From assembly GCF_001039355.2 (NCBI RefSeq), contig NW_019776037.1:56040-120039 (forward strand): a stretch of DNA of 64,000 nt, written 5' to 3'. Of the stretch, positions 11,840 through 33,136 are shown piece by piece (position 1 is the first letter of the stretch; each line of letters starts with the position of its first letter). The DNA is from Lingula anatina. Taxonomy: Eukaryota; Brachiopoda; Lingulata; Lingulida; Lingulidae. A program made the position numbers and the translations under genes. The notes beneath the pieces were generated by a model. That model ran no database searches, had not been told where the DNA came from, and saw nothing but the letters and a program-made list of their open reading frames with translations.

Positions 11840-12630
11840 ATTCGACTGGCTCATCCTAATATCAACCCAGTCATCTTAAGTGTGAGGCTCACGCAAACAA
11901 GAGCTCAATAAATCAGCAATCTAAACTGTGATTTTCTTTAGTTTCTTGATTTAAAATGCACAAAGAATGTTTGAGGCTTTTGCTTAATTCACGGTTGCTT
12001 TTGGATGTTGCTTTGTGCTCAACTTTTCCGGTTAACTAGACTTTAGAAGTACTTTGGCTTAGATTAAGTACGTGCTATATAATGAACTGAAGAGACATAA
12101 TGTTCAATTAAAAAGAGATGGTGATATGGTCACCGCCATCTTCTGTTTATGTTAAAACAGATTCTGTGGTTGTCATTTTATTTTGGATGTATTTGCTTTG
12201 GTTTGAAATGAAAGATGTTGCATAAGTGAGTGCCATTAAAAAAACTTAGTTTCGGTCAATTATTTGAGTTTTAAAGTGCATAAAACATGTGAGTGATTTT
12301 GTGAACCATTTGAGTCGTTGAATGCAAGGCATATTTGCGTCATCACTTGTTTGCACTTTGCCCTGTTCTATCGTAAGAGATGAACTAGCTATAACGTTTT
12401 GTGAACAGTATCATAAGCGATTTGGTGTTGTTTGAATTGAACTGTGCTAAAGCTTTTGTCATTTCAATAAACTTTTATCAGTAACAAATGGTTGAGTTTT
12501 TCATTTTCTGTGAGATCATCAAAATGCCCAATTAATAAAACAACAATTTGTCCTTCACTTCAACATGCATCATTTCAATTGTAAATATAGCGTCATATCT
12601 AAGATCCATAGTTATAATGAAGATTTCTTT
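8900..12630 (+). repeat. Tandem duplication unit B (BRICHOS gene, introns and 3' flank)
   Basis: This is the second copy of the unit at 1-3440. Similarity begins near 8900, inside intron 1, at the point equivalent to window position 1, and ends near 12630 after the shared 3' flank. Exons are more alike than introns. Intron 5 here carries extra sequence at about 10630-10915. Confidence 0.85.
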
Positions 12631-13308
12631 TATTTTAAAAGGCGTATGCATTGCTTGGAGATGAAGATACGAAGGCAGCGTGCCACGCCTCTTGCAACGC
12701 CCCTTGTCACGCACCTTGCCAGGGTGAAAAAAATCTCGATTTCACTAACCTAGTTTCATTTGTCAAGTAGGGCGTGGACTAGGGTGAGGCGCGGCAAGAT
12801 CGGTGGTCGTAGGTGGCTGGTTCTTACAGCCCAGTTGGTAGGGTGCACGGTTGCAGAAAATCACTAGTTTGTAGCCTGGTTCTAGATAGTTTGCCTCGTC
12901 CACCACTCATGTCATTACAATACAATGACCAACGTAATGGAACAAACGCAGGCACTTGTGGGACTCTCCCGTGTTAGAGTATACAATCGCTACGGCCGCA
13001 CACCCCTCCTCCCTGTCTGGTTTGTCATAATCAGTTTTCAAAAATGACACTAGTTTCTGGTCACGAAAAAAAGTTTTTTTTTAATTTAAATGATTAAACT
13101 AAGTCATCAGTCCAGCAAAGTGAGACTTCCAGGGCCCTTTAAGCTTTCTCCGCCGACCTAGTACATTCGATTGTTGGCACCGATCGCCGGTTGTCGCAGT
13201 CTCTGAACTCTACTAAAAGAGAGCGTTACAGCCATTATGTTCTACCTTAACAAAAGAAACGCTTTGTTTTACTATATATTTGGCAAAAAGTAACATTCTT
13301 TCATCAGC
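12631..13308. other. Intergenic, no gene seen
   Basis: No supported coding exon. A patch near 12640-12730 gives short ORFs on both strands, without splice context. Confidence 0.5.
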
Positions 13309-13380
13309 TCCGATATGGTCTAGTGGCTAGGATTCCTGGTTTTCACCCAGGCGGCCCGGGTTCGATTCCCGGTATCGGAA
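13309..13380 (+). tRNA. tRNA-Glu (anticodon UUC)
   Basis: The 72-nt cloverleaf has acceptor strands TCCGATA and TATCGGA with discriminator A at 13380. The anticodon stem CCTGG/CCAGG holds loop TTTTCAC with anticodon TTC at 13342-13344. The T arm is CCGGG-TTCGATT-CCCGG. A T7 run at 13383-13389 can end Pol III transcription. There is no intron and all stems pair, so it looks functional. Confidence 0.96.
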
Positions 13381-14557
13381 CATTTTTTTATTTTGACAGC
13401 ACGGGTATAGTCTTTCACGGTAAAGGCTTCCTGTGCGCCGTAAACACTACCTGCCTCTTGTCTTTCCTTACGTCCTCTCCCATTTCCCTCGAATAAAAGA
13501 CTAAGTCTCACGGTGTCATTGCCGTATTTTAAAAATGACAATAGATGGCGTTGCCAAAGTGTTTTTTGAAAAAAAGAAATAGAAAAAAAAGAAACATCAG
13601 TTTCTTGGTTTTTAAAAATCGTTAAGACACTTCAGCGCCCTGCATTCATATAATATTAGATTAACCTCGACGCATTTTCCGTGTCCTTTCTTCGCAAACG
13701 CATCGAACATACGCAGATGCACCGTATCTGAAAAAAATACCTTATAGATTTCAGTTTTGACAGAGAGAAAATAATGATTGTGACAAAAATGGTTCTTCGC
13801 TGAGGACAGTAACCAGTTTCTCGACATTCTGCAACTGTACAGGTGCCATTCGTTCTATATACTGACCAGATATTTTCGGTTAAACTTAACATGCGCTTAT
13901 TATCAGTGGGACCCGGGCGTCCATTAATTCCGAGGATTAACATTCTGGTAACACCTGTCTACGGTACAGGGATTAAGCACCACATTACATGGACGATGGC
14001 TCGGCGCCAAATAACGTTATAGTTGCTATATGGACGGAAAAGGAGAAATTATTTGCTCGGTTCAATAATTGGTTGGAGTTGGTGGTGAGAGCGGGGAGTC
14101 ACCCTGTGTTGCTCGAGCAAGAACACCTTAACGACCGAGTGATAAAATACTGAGGTAGACGCCTGTGCGAGGTTAGCAGTTATTGAATGTGGGGTAAATA
14201 ACGACGCCAGTCTTTACTAAAGGACATTCAGATTTAAAAATAAATCCAATCTTATAACCCCAAACTAAGAGTTTTAGATTTTATTAATTATAAAATGTTT
14301 GAATTAAATATTTTGTTTTTTATGCCTTGCAATTTTTTTTTTGTCTAACGTTATCCCCAGACAATGTGCCAATAAAGTTTGACTTTTAACCAAATTGAAA
14401 ACATTAATGTCCTTGTCACATTTATCCCAACAGAACGCTTCCCGTGACTTTGACTACGGAGAGAAGACCTTAATTTACTAATGGCTACTCAGAGCTCGTG
14501 CGCCAGAACACGACAATGCTGTGATCTCATGTCAACACGCGACGATGGAGACAGTAC

Positions 14558-17500
14558 CTGTGTCATATCTGCTTTACATTTCATTTGTAAACATAAATAT
14601 TTACCACAGAAGTCTGTCGTTAAATCCGCATCGACAATTTGTTCACCGCTGTTCACAAGCGCATTGCCATCACATATAATTGCACAGCCAGTGTTACCTG
14701 TAGACTCTTTGGCAGCTTGCAAATAAAGCAAACAAACAAAGCATTACCCTCTACCAGGGCCACAGATTGATTTTTCACTAGATATTAACGGATGTGTCTC
14801 TGGTTAAATAGATGGCTAATCGCTGCACTGTGCAAATCGCCTGAGGAAATATGTCCACAGTAATAATTGCGGCCCTGGTAGATGGTAACAAAGCATAACC
14901 CTCCGGTCGCTTTGCAGTGTATCTCCTATCCATTTTTATGCATGAATGTATATTGATATGCCCTCTTATGTTTTAGATAAAAAACCAAAGCTATTAGTTT
15001 ACTCTATTTTGTTTAGCAAACTAGGAGTTATATTATCGGTTCAGTTCTCCGAGGTAGCCTAATAGTTTTTTATGCTTAATTAATAAGGCACAAAACATGC
15101 CTGACATACATGCACAAAACGATACTGATCTGCTGAAAACAATCTGTGCAGGTTATGAGTTAGCTCACCACATAAAGTATTAGATATTTCGCCAAATTTC
15201 AACTGATAAGTTTAAAGAACGTTTATATAAATATCCTATCAATATTTCACTAATGCCCCCCCCCCCCCCCGCCTTTCCTTCAAAATCAGTTTATTTCATG
15301 AGATTTTGATATGATCGATCGAGANTTTGGTTGACCGTCAATTGGTTACTCTTGTTTATCAATTCTTCCTGGGCTCTAAGTATATCTCTTTCAGTGGGGA
15401 TTTACTGAGTGGATCAAATTATGAGTGGATCAAATTCAAAGAGATGGGCTTATTACACGAGTCTGCTTCCTATTCTTTTTATGTGTTTGATTGCACAAAT
15501 TAATGTGTGATGTTTATATCCTGTTTTTTTGTTTGTTTGTTTGTTTGTATTCTTTTCTGAGATGAATATTTTTCCTAAACTTGAAATAATTCGAAAATAA
15601 TTGCCATGAGGAAAACCATCACTGTGAAAATAAACAAAGTTGGGGTTGATGGCAGAAAGAAAAGCATGTTCATGTGCGCCGAGGAATTTTGTTTTCGTTC
15701 AAGCGACGAGAAAAACAGTAACTTGACACATCAGAAAAATGAAGCTCCTGACTCATTTCAGACTCCCCTGTGTACAATTGTTATTTCGGAGATCGGAATA
15801 ACCAATGTGCATATAAATACAGTGAGAATCAATCTTTGCTTTAGCGTTTACCACAATTGATTTAGCGGATGCTTTGACATTGGCTATATATCCAATACGA
15901 ATTGACATCAAATTACACGCAAAATACACGCGTTTTACTAGATTAGGATATTTTGTACTTGACATATTATCAATAACATACGTTCAAAGGATGCATTTTT
16001 CTTCGGTATGAAATTAATTCAAACAATGTGAATTGTGATATTTGAATCACTCTTGGCTAAACAAGAGGAAGAACATCCTGCGCTTTGGTGTGTTATTTCC
16101 ACTGCGCCATGTTAGATTGCGTGACAATTTTAATGTGCGAATATTTTTTCGTCAAAACCTGTAGATTTTAGGAATCACTTCAGCTGCTAATTTTTTTAGA
16201 TGATTTCGAGTGGTACGTAGTTTTTGGACACTCAAGCCTATGTTGTTATAGTTCATTAAACCAAGTGTACTTCTATCGTAAGCAACATTTTTGCTTCGTC
16301 GTCTTTTTCCGGCGCTTAAAAACACTAGAGTTCACTATAGCAAGTGTGAAAGAAAAAATGAGAACCCGTTTTTTTACATGACTTCAGTAAACACTACAGA
16401 AACACTATAGATAAGAAGCAATTTATTCGCAAGCCCCTTCGATTGCATTCACCATCCTGTTTGCTACATGTTTTTCAAACCAGGAACAGGTGTCAGGGAT
16501 TGCAATTAAGCCCCAGATAAGTGAAGTACAAACTTGAAACAACTTTTGTGTAAACCATTTAAACGTGTCATTATTTTAATCCATTCCTCTGTGTGTAACA
16601 GTGTATGCACAAGTATTAATATAAGAAACAGACATTCGGGCTTATTTAATACACTTTATGCGCCTTACGGTATAGTTCATGTCTTATACTATATTATTCG
16701 GTCATGAAATTCGTCAATTTTTGTATGAAATATTTAATGATACTTTTAAATAGGGAACACCAATCCGAGCATTTCTAGCTGCAGCATGTGCACAGAGCAA
16801 GGTGCCTGTAAGGTATGCAGCAGTTTGTATTAACCAGATTAATCCATCTATAACGTCACCAGGTCGGGTTATCGCATACAAGCTTAATTTAATTAAATAT
16901 CTTGGAACTGGAGAGGAAAAATGAAACGCGATGGAGACTGGAGACAGGCAAACACTATATAGGTAAGAACAATGTTTAATTGTCTGTTGTAAAAAATATA
17001 CATTTTAGAGCAAAATCACATGTACGTGCTCAGGAAAGTGGACATTTTAAAAGAGAACAGATTCACGATTTGACAGGGATACAGTAAACACGACAATCAT
17101 CTTAAGAAGACCTTAATTGTTTTCATGTTTTTGACAACACATCGTTCAAATGCAATAAGTACGTCTCGATGAGTATCTAATCAATGCATGACACGAAGCA
17201 AGTCTCCCATAAGGTAATCCAATAACACGAAGGAGCTCTTGGAGTATTGCGGCACGCCAAATGTCCTCTACACGTGACAACATATTGCATCCAAAGACCA
17301 ACATGTCAACACTTAATGTTCAAGCCACCAGTTTCTGTTCTCAAGCTCTCTGTGAAAATGAAAGCAGCGCCTCCCTTCAAATATAAGTGTAAAGCCTCAG
17401 CCTTGTTTCAAAGCTGTATATGGTAATATAAACCGACCAGTTACATTCCATTTGGCGACACGTATCTGCAGTGACAATACATTTATTATACAGGAAACTC

Positions 17501-19623
17501 GAGTGGTTAAAGTACTCGTTGGATACAAAGGATGCAGATGGCCAGGTTCTCGGCCTCCCACGCAAAAAGTGCTTCAAGAGCCACGTTTAAGTGTTGCCGT
17601 CTTCCTTGCGGATAAAGTATTGAAGTTCACTACACCACTGTACAAGTAAACCCTCTCTTACAAATCGATTGTCGATATCTTTGTCTTGAGAAACATCACC
17701 ATCGGCATCTAGGAAGATGTAGAAATGTTAAGAACATACATTACATTGTCAAATAAAAAAACTGTAAAAGTTATAAAATATTGAGATTAAATAGGTCCAG
17801 TCTTTGTCAAGAAGTGGCCATACAAGGGCCAGCTTCAACACGAACCAACTTACGTCCCCCAACGAACAAATTGCGGTACATATTGGGTTTCGGGCACATG
17901 GTGGGTTGTAGATTTCGACAAAACGACCCTTTCCGCCGGAGAAGTTTCGCATTGTATCAAATTTTGATCTAGGGTTTAATGCCATTTCTCAATTCGAGCC
18001 AGATGAAGGGATAAAAAGGCCAACATTATCAAAATCTAACAACCCCCCCCCCCCCCCACTCGCCCTGCGCATCTTAAAATGATACTTCAGATGACCGCAG
18101 CACCCTGTAACTGCTGCAGCCTGGGTGTATAGATTCAAAGGCTAGCTTAGGATTATTACGCAATATGGTCGTCGAATGACGTCAATCAGTCTATTTGTCA
18201 ACAATTCTACTACCAGTTGAAGTGCGTCTGAGATAAAATGCCTTGACAACATTACCAGTGTTTTGGGTCTCAAGTTTTACTATAAATAATTCAAAGATAG
18301 AAAATTATGTCAGACATCTGTTGATGTGTCATTGAAAGAGATTCACCAATGTAATATTATTGTTCTTACAGCAGATAGCTAAACCGCCGTCACCGCCATG
18401 CGCCGTGATTCAACCTTGTTTAAATAATTAGTTTTGTTCGTTTTGATCGTAATATTTTGCGTAAGGTACTCACCGCGTTAGTGCCATTTTCTGTCTATTC
18501 GTAACTCCTCGAAGACATCTGGACTCGTTTTTTGGGAGTTTTCTGCCCGTTTCTGATCGGCTAGATAAGTAACCCTTGGGGAATTTTGCTGTCTGTTATT
18601 TTGTTTCATGCGCTCAATTTGGGCCGCTGCAAGTACTGTATACGGTAAAGCTGAAACATGAAACAGAATGCATTTTTACGGGATTCACAACCTATGATAA
18701 AAAAATTATAGATTATCTTTTGCCTTACGTTGATTTTTGTCATTCCAAGAGCTCTTTTCTTTTCTCTCTGAATCGCACTTTAAATAGCAGTTAGCATCTG
18801 TAAATAACGGGTGGCACGGTCGTTTGGAACACAGTCAAATACATTAAGCCAAAAGCCAAAAGAATAATATCTAGTCTGAAAACCATTGTTAAATAAGATT
18901 TTTGTTTCTAAAGAAAATGGTCGGATATGATGTCTTTGAAGAGTACCTTAAGAATTTTATGAAACTAAAACATGTCGTGATGACTTCTCAAAATAGCATT
19001 TTTGTCTTTTGCAGTCTTGCAGAACTGGAAATGGCATTGCTATTTATCCTTCTTGTTCGTTTTTCTTCTTTTTCAGTTTATAATTGTTTGCCTTTGGGTG
19101 ACTTTTATAATCAGTTAACTCTCTTTCTTATATTGTAATATTTTTTGTGATTTGATCATGTTAAGTTTACATAAAGTTCATTAGATTTAAACAAATTAAC
19201 ACAGAAAAATAATTCGAATACATATAAAAATATATGTATATTTGAAGAAGAAAAGTATTCTGAGTTTGGTTCATTGACAGCTCTTCATTTATTTCTTTTA
19301 CTGTCAAGAGCGTAAGTCTACAACGGGTTTCACATAAAAGTAAATGAAATTGCCCAGAGATATTGTTCGAATTCTCAACGGGTAATTTTTCTGTCTTTGA
19401 AAGGCATTTGCATGTACTATATATTAACCTTGCTAGTACTTAAGGTTAACTGAAACACTATTAAATAGTCAAAATAACTCTTAAATACTCCACACTTACT
19501 TCTTTTGTCGTTGTCTTTCCATCTGAACGCTCGTTTGAGATTAAAACTTTGTCCAATATCCACCGCAAAAGACAAAACTACCAGAGCGCCAAGGATCCCC
19601 GCGGCAGTACACTTGAACAGCAT
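14558..19623 (-). CDS. Possible small secreted Cys-rich protein (partial model)
   Basis: Exon 1 (19500-19623) encodes 41 residues beginning MLFKCTAAGILGALVVLSFA, a typical signal peptide, followed by a short basic segment. It ends in phase 1 at a GTAAGT donor. A candidate second exon (14558-14715) begins in the matching phase after a GCAAG acceptor and ends at CAG|GTACTG. It encodes a Cys-containing stretch (GCAIICDGNALVNSGEQ, DFCGKYLCLQMKC) resembling a small VWC-like module. A further Cys-rich open segment near 13790-13870 (TNGTCTVAECRETGYCPQ) could belong, but its splice phase does not fit simply. The join across a 4.8-kb intron is inference; exon 1 is the stronger part. The 3' end is not determined. 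Confidence 0.35.
14745..14887. mobile_element. MITE family B with 9-bp target duplication (copy 1)
   Basis: The ends are inverted: TACCCTCTACCAGGGCC at the left and GGCCCTGGTAGATGGTA at the right. The element is flanked by a perfect 9-bp direct repeat ACAAAGCAT (14736-14744 and 14888-14896). A second copy is at 57571-57735. A 9-bp duplication suggests a Mutator-like (MULE) source. Confidence 0.88.
14897..19499. other. Gene-poor stretch, mostly unexplained
   Basis: If the Cys-rich gene model is right this is its intron. A C10+ run occurs near 15258-15270 and again near 18043-18057, and a single N at 15325. No convincing exon was found. Confidence 0.4.
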
Positions 19624-20894
19624 TTTAACACGCAAACGCACTTGCTGGTGGTCGTGATGAAACAGACTCCGCGCGCTGCGTGTGCAGGCCTATATGCGGA
19701 CTTGGTATGACGAAACGTATTCCCCGCGAGACCTACGACACGTTCTGTGAGACGATCAGCTGATGGCTTTTTCCGTTTGTTTTTACCGGCGAAAAGTGCC
19801 TGCTAATCGATATCTTACAAGTACCCTCTTGCGCTTTCTTGGAGGGGTTGTAAACGGAAATGGCATCGTCTTAAATATTTCCCTTAGTCTTTTAAGATAA
19901 CCTGTGTTGATGTTTGGAAGCACGTTTCATTTTATTCTAAAGATAGTCATTCAACAATTGTTTTTACTCTGTTGCCTTGTGCCAAAACAGACGTTTTTGC
20001 TTTTTTATACATTTGTCACAAATTACATATAATAAACGGAAGTTGAATAAAAGAGTTTACTTGGTAAACGTTTTAGAAGTGCACTTAAAATTAAAGGGTC
20101 AAAGACATTATCAGGAAGAATAGTGTTTCTAAGCGGTTTCTTATCAGTATAGTCCTTGACACCGCTCTGGAGAGTAATCAGTACACGTTAATACGTGACT
20201 ACAACAATTGAGCATACTTTAATAGTGTAATGGAAGCCGCCTCTTCTTGCGATACTTATTATCCACTACAACATTGCTTCATAAATCTATTATCTATCAA
20301 TTACCCCTTCTTCCAAAACGCTCTTTTATACCAAATAGCGGGTAATTATCCAATTTACGTCAGCCAGACTCCGCCGTTTGTTCGTAATGCATTGCTTTCA
20401 TTGACCAGGAAACTATAGATTGCGCTTCTGAATGGACCTAGCATCGGATAAGCCGAGGTGAACTAACTAATAAAGGAATAAACATGAATAAATCATCATT
20501 TTCAGCACAATGTGAGTTGAATTTGGGTAACAGAGTCCAATTGAGAGTTAGTATATTGTCAATGAATCCCAGTCTTATTCTCCAATAGTGCCGTATTGGT
20601 TCCGACAACTGGGTTCATTGATGTGCATTGCCTCCAACAGTGTTGTTAATGGGGATGAAATTGGCATATCATTAGTCCAAACTATATAAGATCTATCATT
20701 GATTATTACGATCATCAACTTAAATGTCCTGTATATTTTCCCAGTAATTTAGACTTAATATGTCGACTAAGAATGGCCATTACGTTATTTCCCCTTGAAC
20801 TGTCATCGACATCAAAGAAACCATACAACTGTCTCTAAACTGTCTTCAAACTCCAGTGCCTTGTTTGCATATCTGCTGTTTTCTTTTTTTCTTT

Positions 20895-20898
<4 letters not shown>

Positions 20899-20945
<47 letters not shown>
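20899..20945. repeat. (CT)n microsatellite
   Basis: An uninterrupted CT dinucleotide tract of about 47 bp. It produces leucine/serine-rich spurious ORFs. Confidence 0.97.
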
Positions 20946-20947
<2 letters not shown>

Positions 20948-22596
20948 CAATCCATTCACCTTTGCATCTTACCTCTACAATGGGAAAACAATTTTATTAA
21001 CAGAACTACGGAGCGATTCCTTCCGCTGTCCCTCTGCCGTTAAATGTCACGATGCCACGACTGGTAAAATAGAACATATCATAGGCCAGTCTAGGTCAAT
21101 CTGTTTACTGGCATTCAAAACGTAACTCCTATCCTTTTTAACCCCATTATATGCATAGTTCAAATCAAGATAACCCTGGATTTCTGGGGTTCCTGGAAAC
21201 TCGCCTGCTGCTTTCAGAATGCCTCTGGCGTTTCTAGTAGCTGCTGATAGTAGAGGAGTGAGTTTCCAGGTACTTTGGACACGCGTGGTGGCGGAAATAT
21301 AACAAATTCCACTTTAATAATTATAATGATAGCAATATTCTATCTCTGAAAATCACACCACACAAACGTCTCAGCGTTGTTGACATATATCATTACATGT
21401 AAAATTATAATATTACAAAGTTTAACTTAAAACAAATGAAAAGGAATAAAAGCCAAAAGAGACATCAGCCAAAGTAATAATGTTTGGGACCAAAAGAAAA
21501 GCGCTGTCTTTGAGATGTATCAAGTTTCGTTTCTATCAAAAAAGCAATGCAATACTACAGAGACAGAACACTGATACCATTATTGTATGCTTTCCTGAAA
21601 CCATCTTTTTTCATTAAATTCATCTAATACTTTCAAGAAATGAAGCCATTGTAATGCACTTCATTTTTTTTTTTTTTTGCTATTATCCTTGTATCTAAAC
21701 CAGATGGATTGGCGATTCAACCATTCGTGAATGATTTTTATTACCAGTTGGGCTTCCCTAACAACACTTTGAAACTCTGCGACTCAGGGTTCTTTGACAA
21801 CTGGCAATTAATTTAGCGGACGCTGATTTGGTTCGTCTCCCGTCAGGAGTCGGACATCCAGAGGGGTTAACTTAAATGACACAAGATGCAATTAGCCTGG
21901 CTTTGTTTTCTTGTCAACGCCATCAGAGACCTCTGGGGACGCCACTTAAAGAATTTGTTGATGAGACGGTTTGTATTTAGACTGCCAAACGGGAGAGGCT
22001 TTGGGAGTTTGCAACGCTGATTTCCTGTTATTTAATGGCAATGCGTAGTGAAAATAACTAAATTAATAGTCCAAAATTGCTGCAGATCACTGTAAGAAGG
22101 CAAAAAAGAGAAAGGTGTACGTGCAGGCAGGCAGCCTCAACAATGCCGTCTGCATTGTCACGGATTCCTACGGGTAATTGAGCTTCGAGATTTACATTCT
22201 GCTTAAAAACAAAAGGAACCGGAGATATTTTTAGATGGCGGTCTAGGCAACATCGGCTCTGATTAACTGACTGACGGTTTGATCTGTCATCTCTTTAAAG
22301 GCCAATGATTATACGATCTTCTTAAAAAGTTCAGCAATCTACAAAAGGGAAAGGAGTGTCTATGACCCGATGATAAATACTAACTACATGAATAGATAAA
22401 CAATTAGAAAAACAGACAAATAAAAGAAGGGTGAAATAGCCAGGAAACCCCCAAGATTGCCGTTCTGTAGATTTGCCTTATTGTATTGAACACTACCTTA
22501 TAAAATTTGATGAAGGGTTATTCAGAAAGTAAACAGGAAAACTCAGTTTAACTGAAGTCCATTCCTGTTACACATGGGCAACGTGACAGAGTCACC

Positions 22597-22690
22597 CATG
22601 ATAGTAAGTCCGCTTCCCATTCATTTGTATAGGTAAGTCTCGCCCTAAATGCTGACCCACTTCGGTCAGGAATACCCTAACCATTATAAC
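22597..22690. mobile_element. Fragment of MITE family F
   Basis: The stretch from GTAAGTCCGCTTCCCATTCA to TGACCCACTT matches, in reverse complement, one arm of the foldback element at 63026-63278 (about 63075-63130). Only one arm is recognisable here. Confidence 0.6.
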
Positions 22691-23620
22691 TAAATGGAGG
22701 GCGTATATTCTGTCATACGGACCCCAGACAGAACCTACGATCGACACGGCCTTGATATGCACAATTTTACAAGAATGAGGTTTAGTTGATGAAGTTTAAT
22801 TTTAGGACCTACCAACACATTTGGCTACGCCACAGGTTAATCGACCAAGACGTGTAAACAAAATATCTAATAATTAATCGTCCGCGCCGTTGTTGCCACG
22901 TGCTCCTTTTCAACCAATGGCGGTGATAAAAGCCAAGATTCCAACAGATATTAAAACTAGATACAATAAAGGCTCTTCTTAAAGATTAAACTACTAAAAT
23001 CAATGTGGATAATAGTTATTTTCTTTTATTCCATGCTATGATTTCTAATATACCCATGATGATGATAATCTAATGAATGGAAAAATAACCAGTGTTATCC
23101 ATGATAATTCAACGGTCAAGTTTCTAGTAACAGGCGACATTTCTGTTAAATCTCCATGCAATATATTCATACAGTTTCAAATGTCGACGTATTGTGGCTA
23201 ATGACAAATAAATTGTTGTGAAAACTATAAGAAAACACTCCAAACAGTGCTATGAATGTCAATTAGTACACTAGGTTTTCCTACTTTGTACAAAAACCAG
23301 GATTTTAACTACGCGCACAACCAAACCGATATGCTTATTATGCCGCTACAGCTTTCTGATTTTTTCTCAGTATTTCTTTTTTTTTTTTCCAATGAAAAAT
23401 TGACCCAAAATGATCAAATTAGCTACACATTCATCAACAGATCCTGGTTTCTCAAAATACGAAATTCACACAAACGCGATAATATACAAGTGCCATTTCA
23501 ATAATAAATTAACCCGAATGTTCAATGAATGCTGTCCAATAAGACTCATTAAAAATATCCGATACATAATCCTCTGTTTGCTATTTTGTAATGTTTCTTT
23601 CATCTGGTCGTGTTTGGAGT

Positions 23621-33020
<9,400 letters not shown>

Positions 33021-33136
33021 TTTTTGGAAATTTCTGAGATGGTACACTCCGGCTCCTTGTTATGACACAAGCAAAATTGGGTTAGTAATCATGCGCAGTG
33101 GTTCATTTATGACGTCATATCCGTAAAAGAAGAAGC
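33021..33136. promoter_or_regulatory. Bidirectional promoter, ACADVL (-) / MED11 (+)
   Basis: The two start codons are 116 bp apart and point away from each other. A perfect CRE, TGACGTCA, is at 33110-33117. TGCGCA at 33092-33097 (within CATGCGCAGTG) resembles an NRF1 half site. No TATA box is seen. Both motifs are common in promoters of nuclear genes for mitochondrial and housekeeping functions. Confidence 0.75.

Larger units (their letters stand above)
19700..23620. other. Intergenic region with repeats
   Basis: No gene recognised. It contains a (CT)n tract at about 20899-20945, a poly-T run at 21665-21679, an inverted pair at 21192-21202/21260-21270, and an arm-like fragment of MITE family F near 22597-22680. 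Confidence 0.5.

Noticed and set aside
13320-13541. 73-codon ORF overlapping the tRNA
   Set aside because: It is antisense to tRNA-Glu and its flank, with no coding support.
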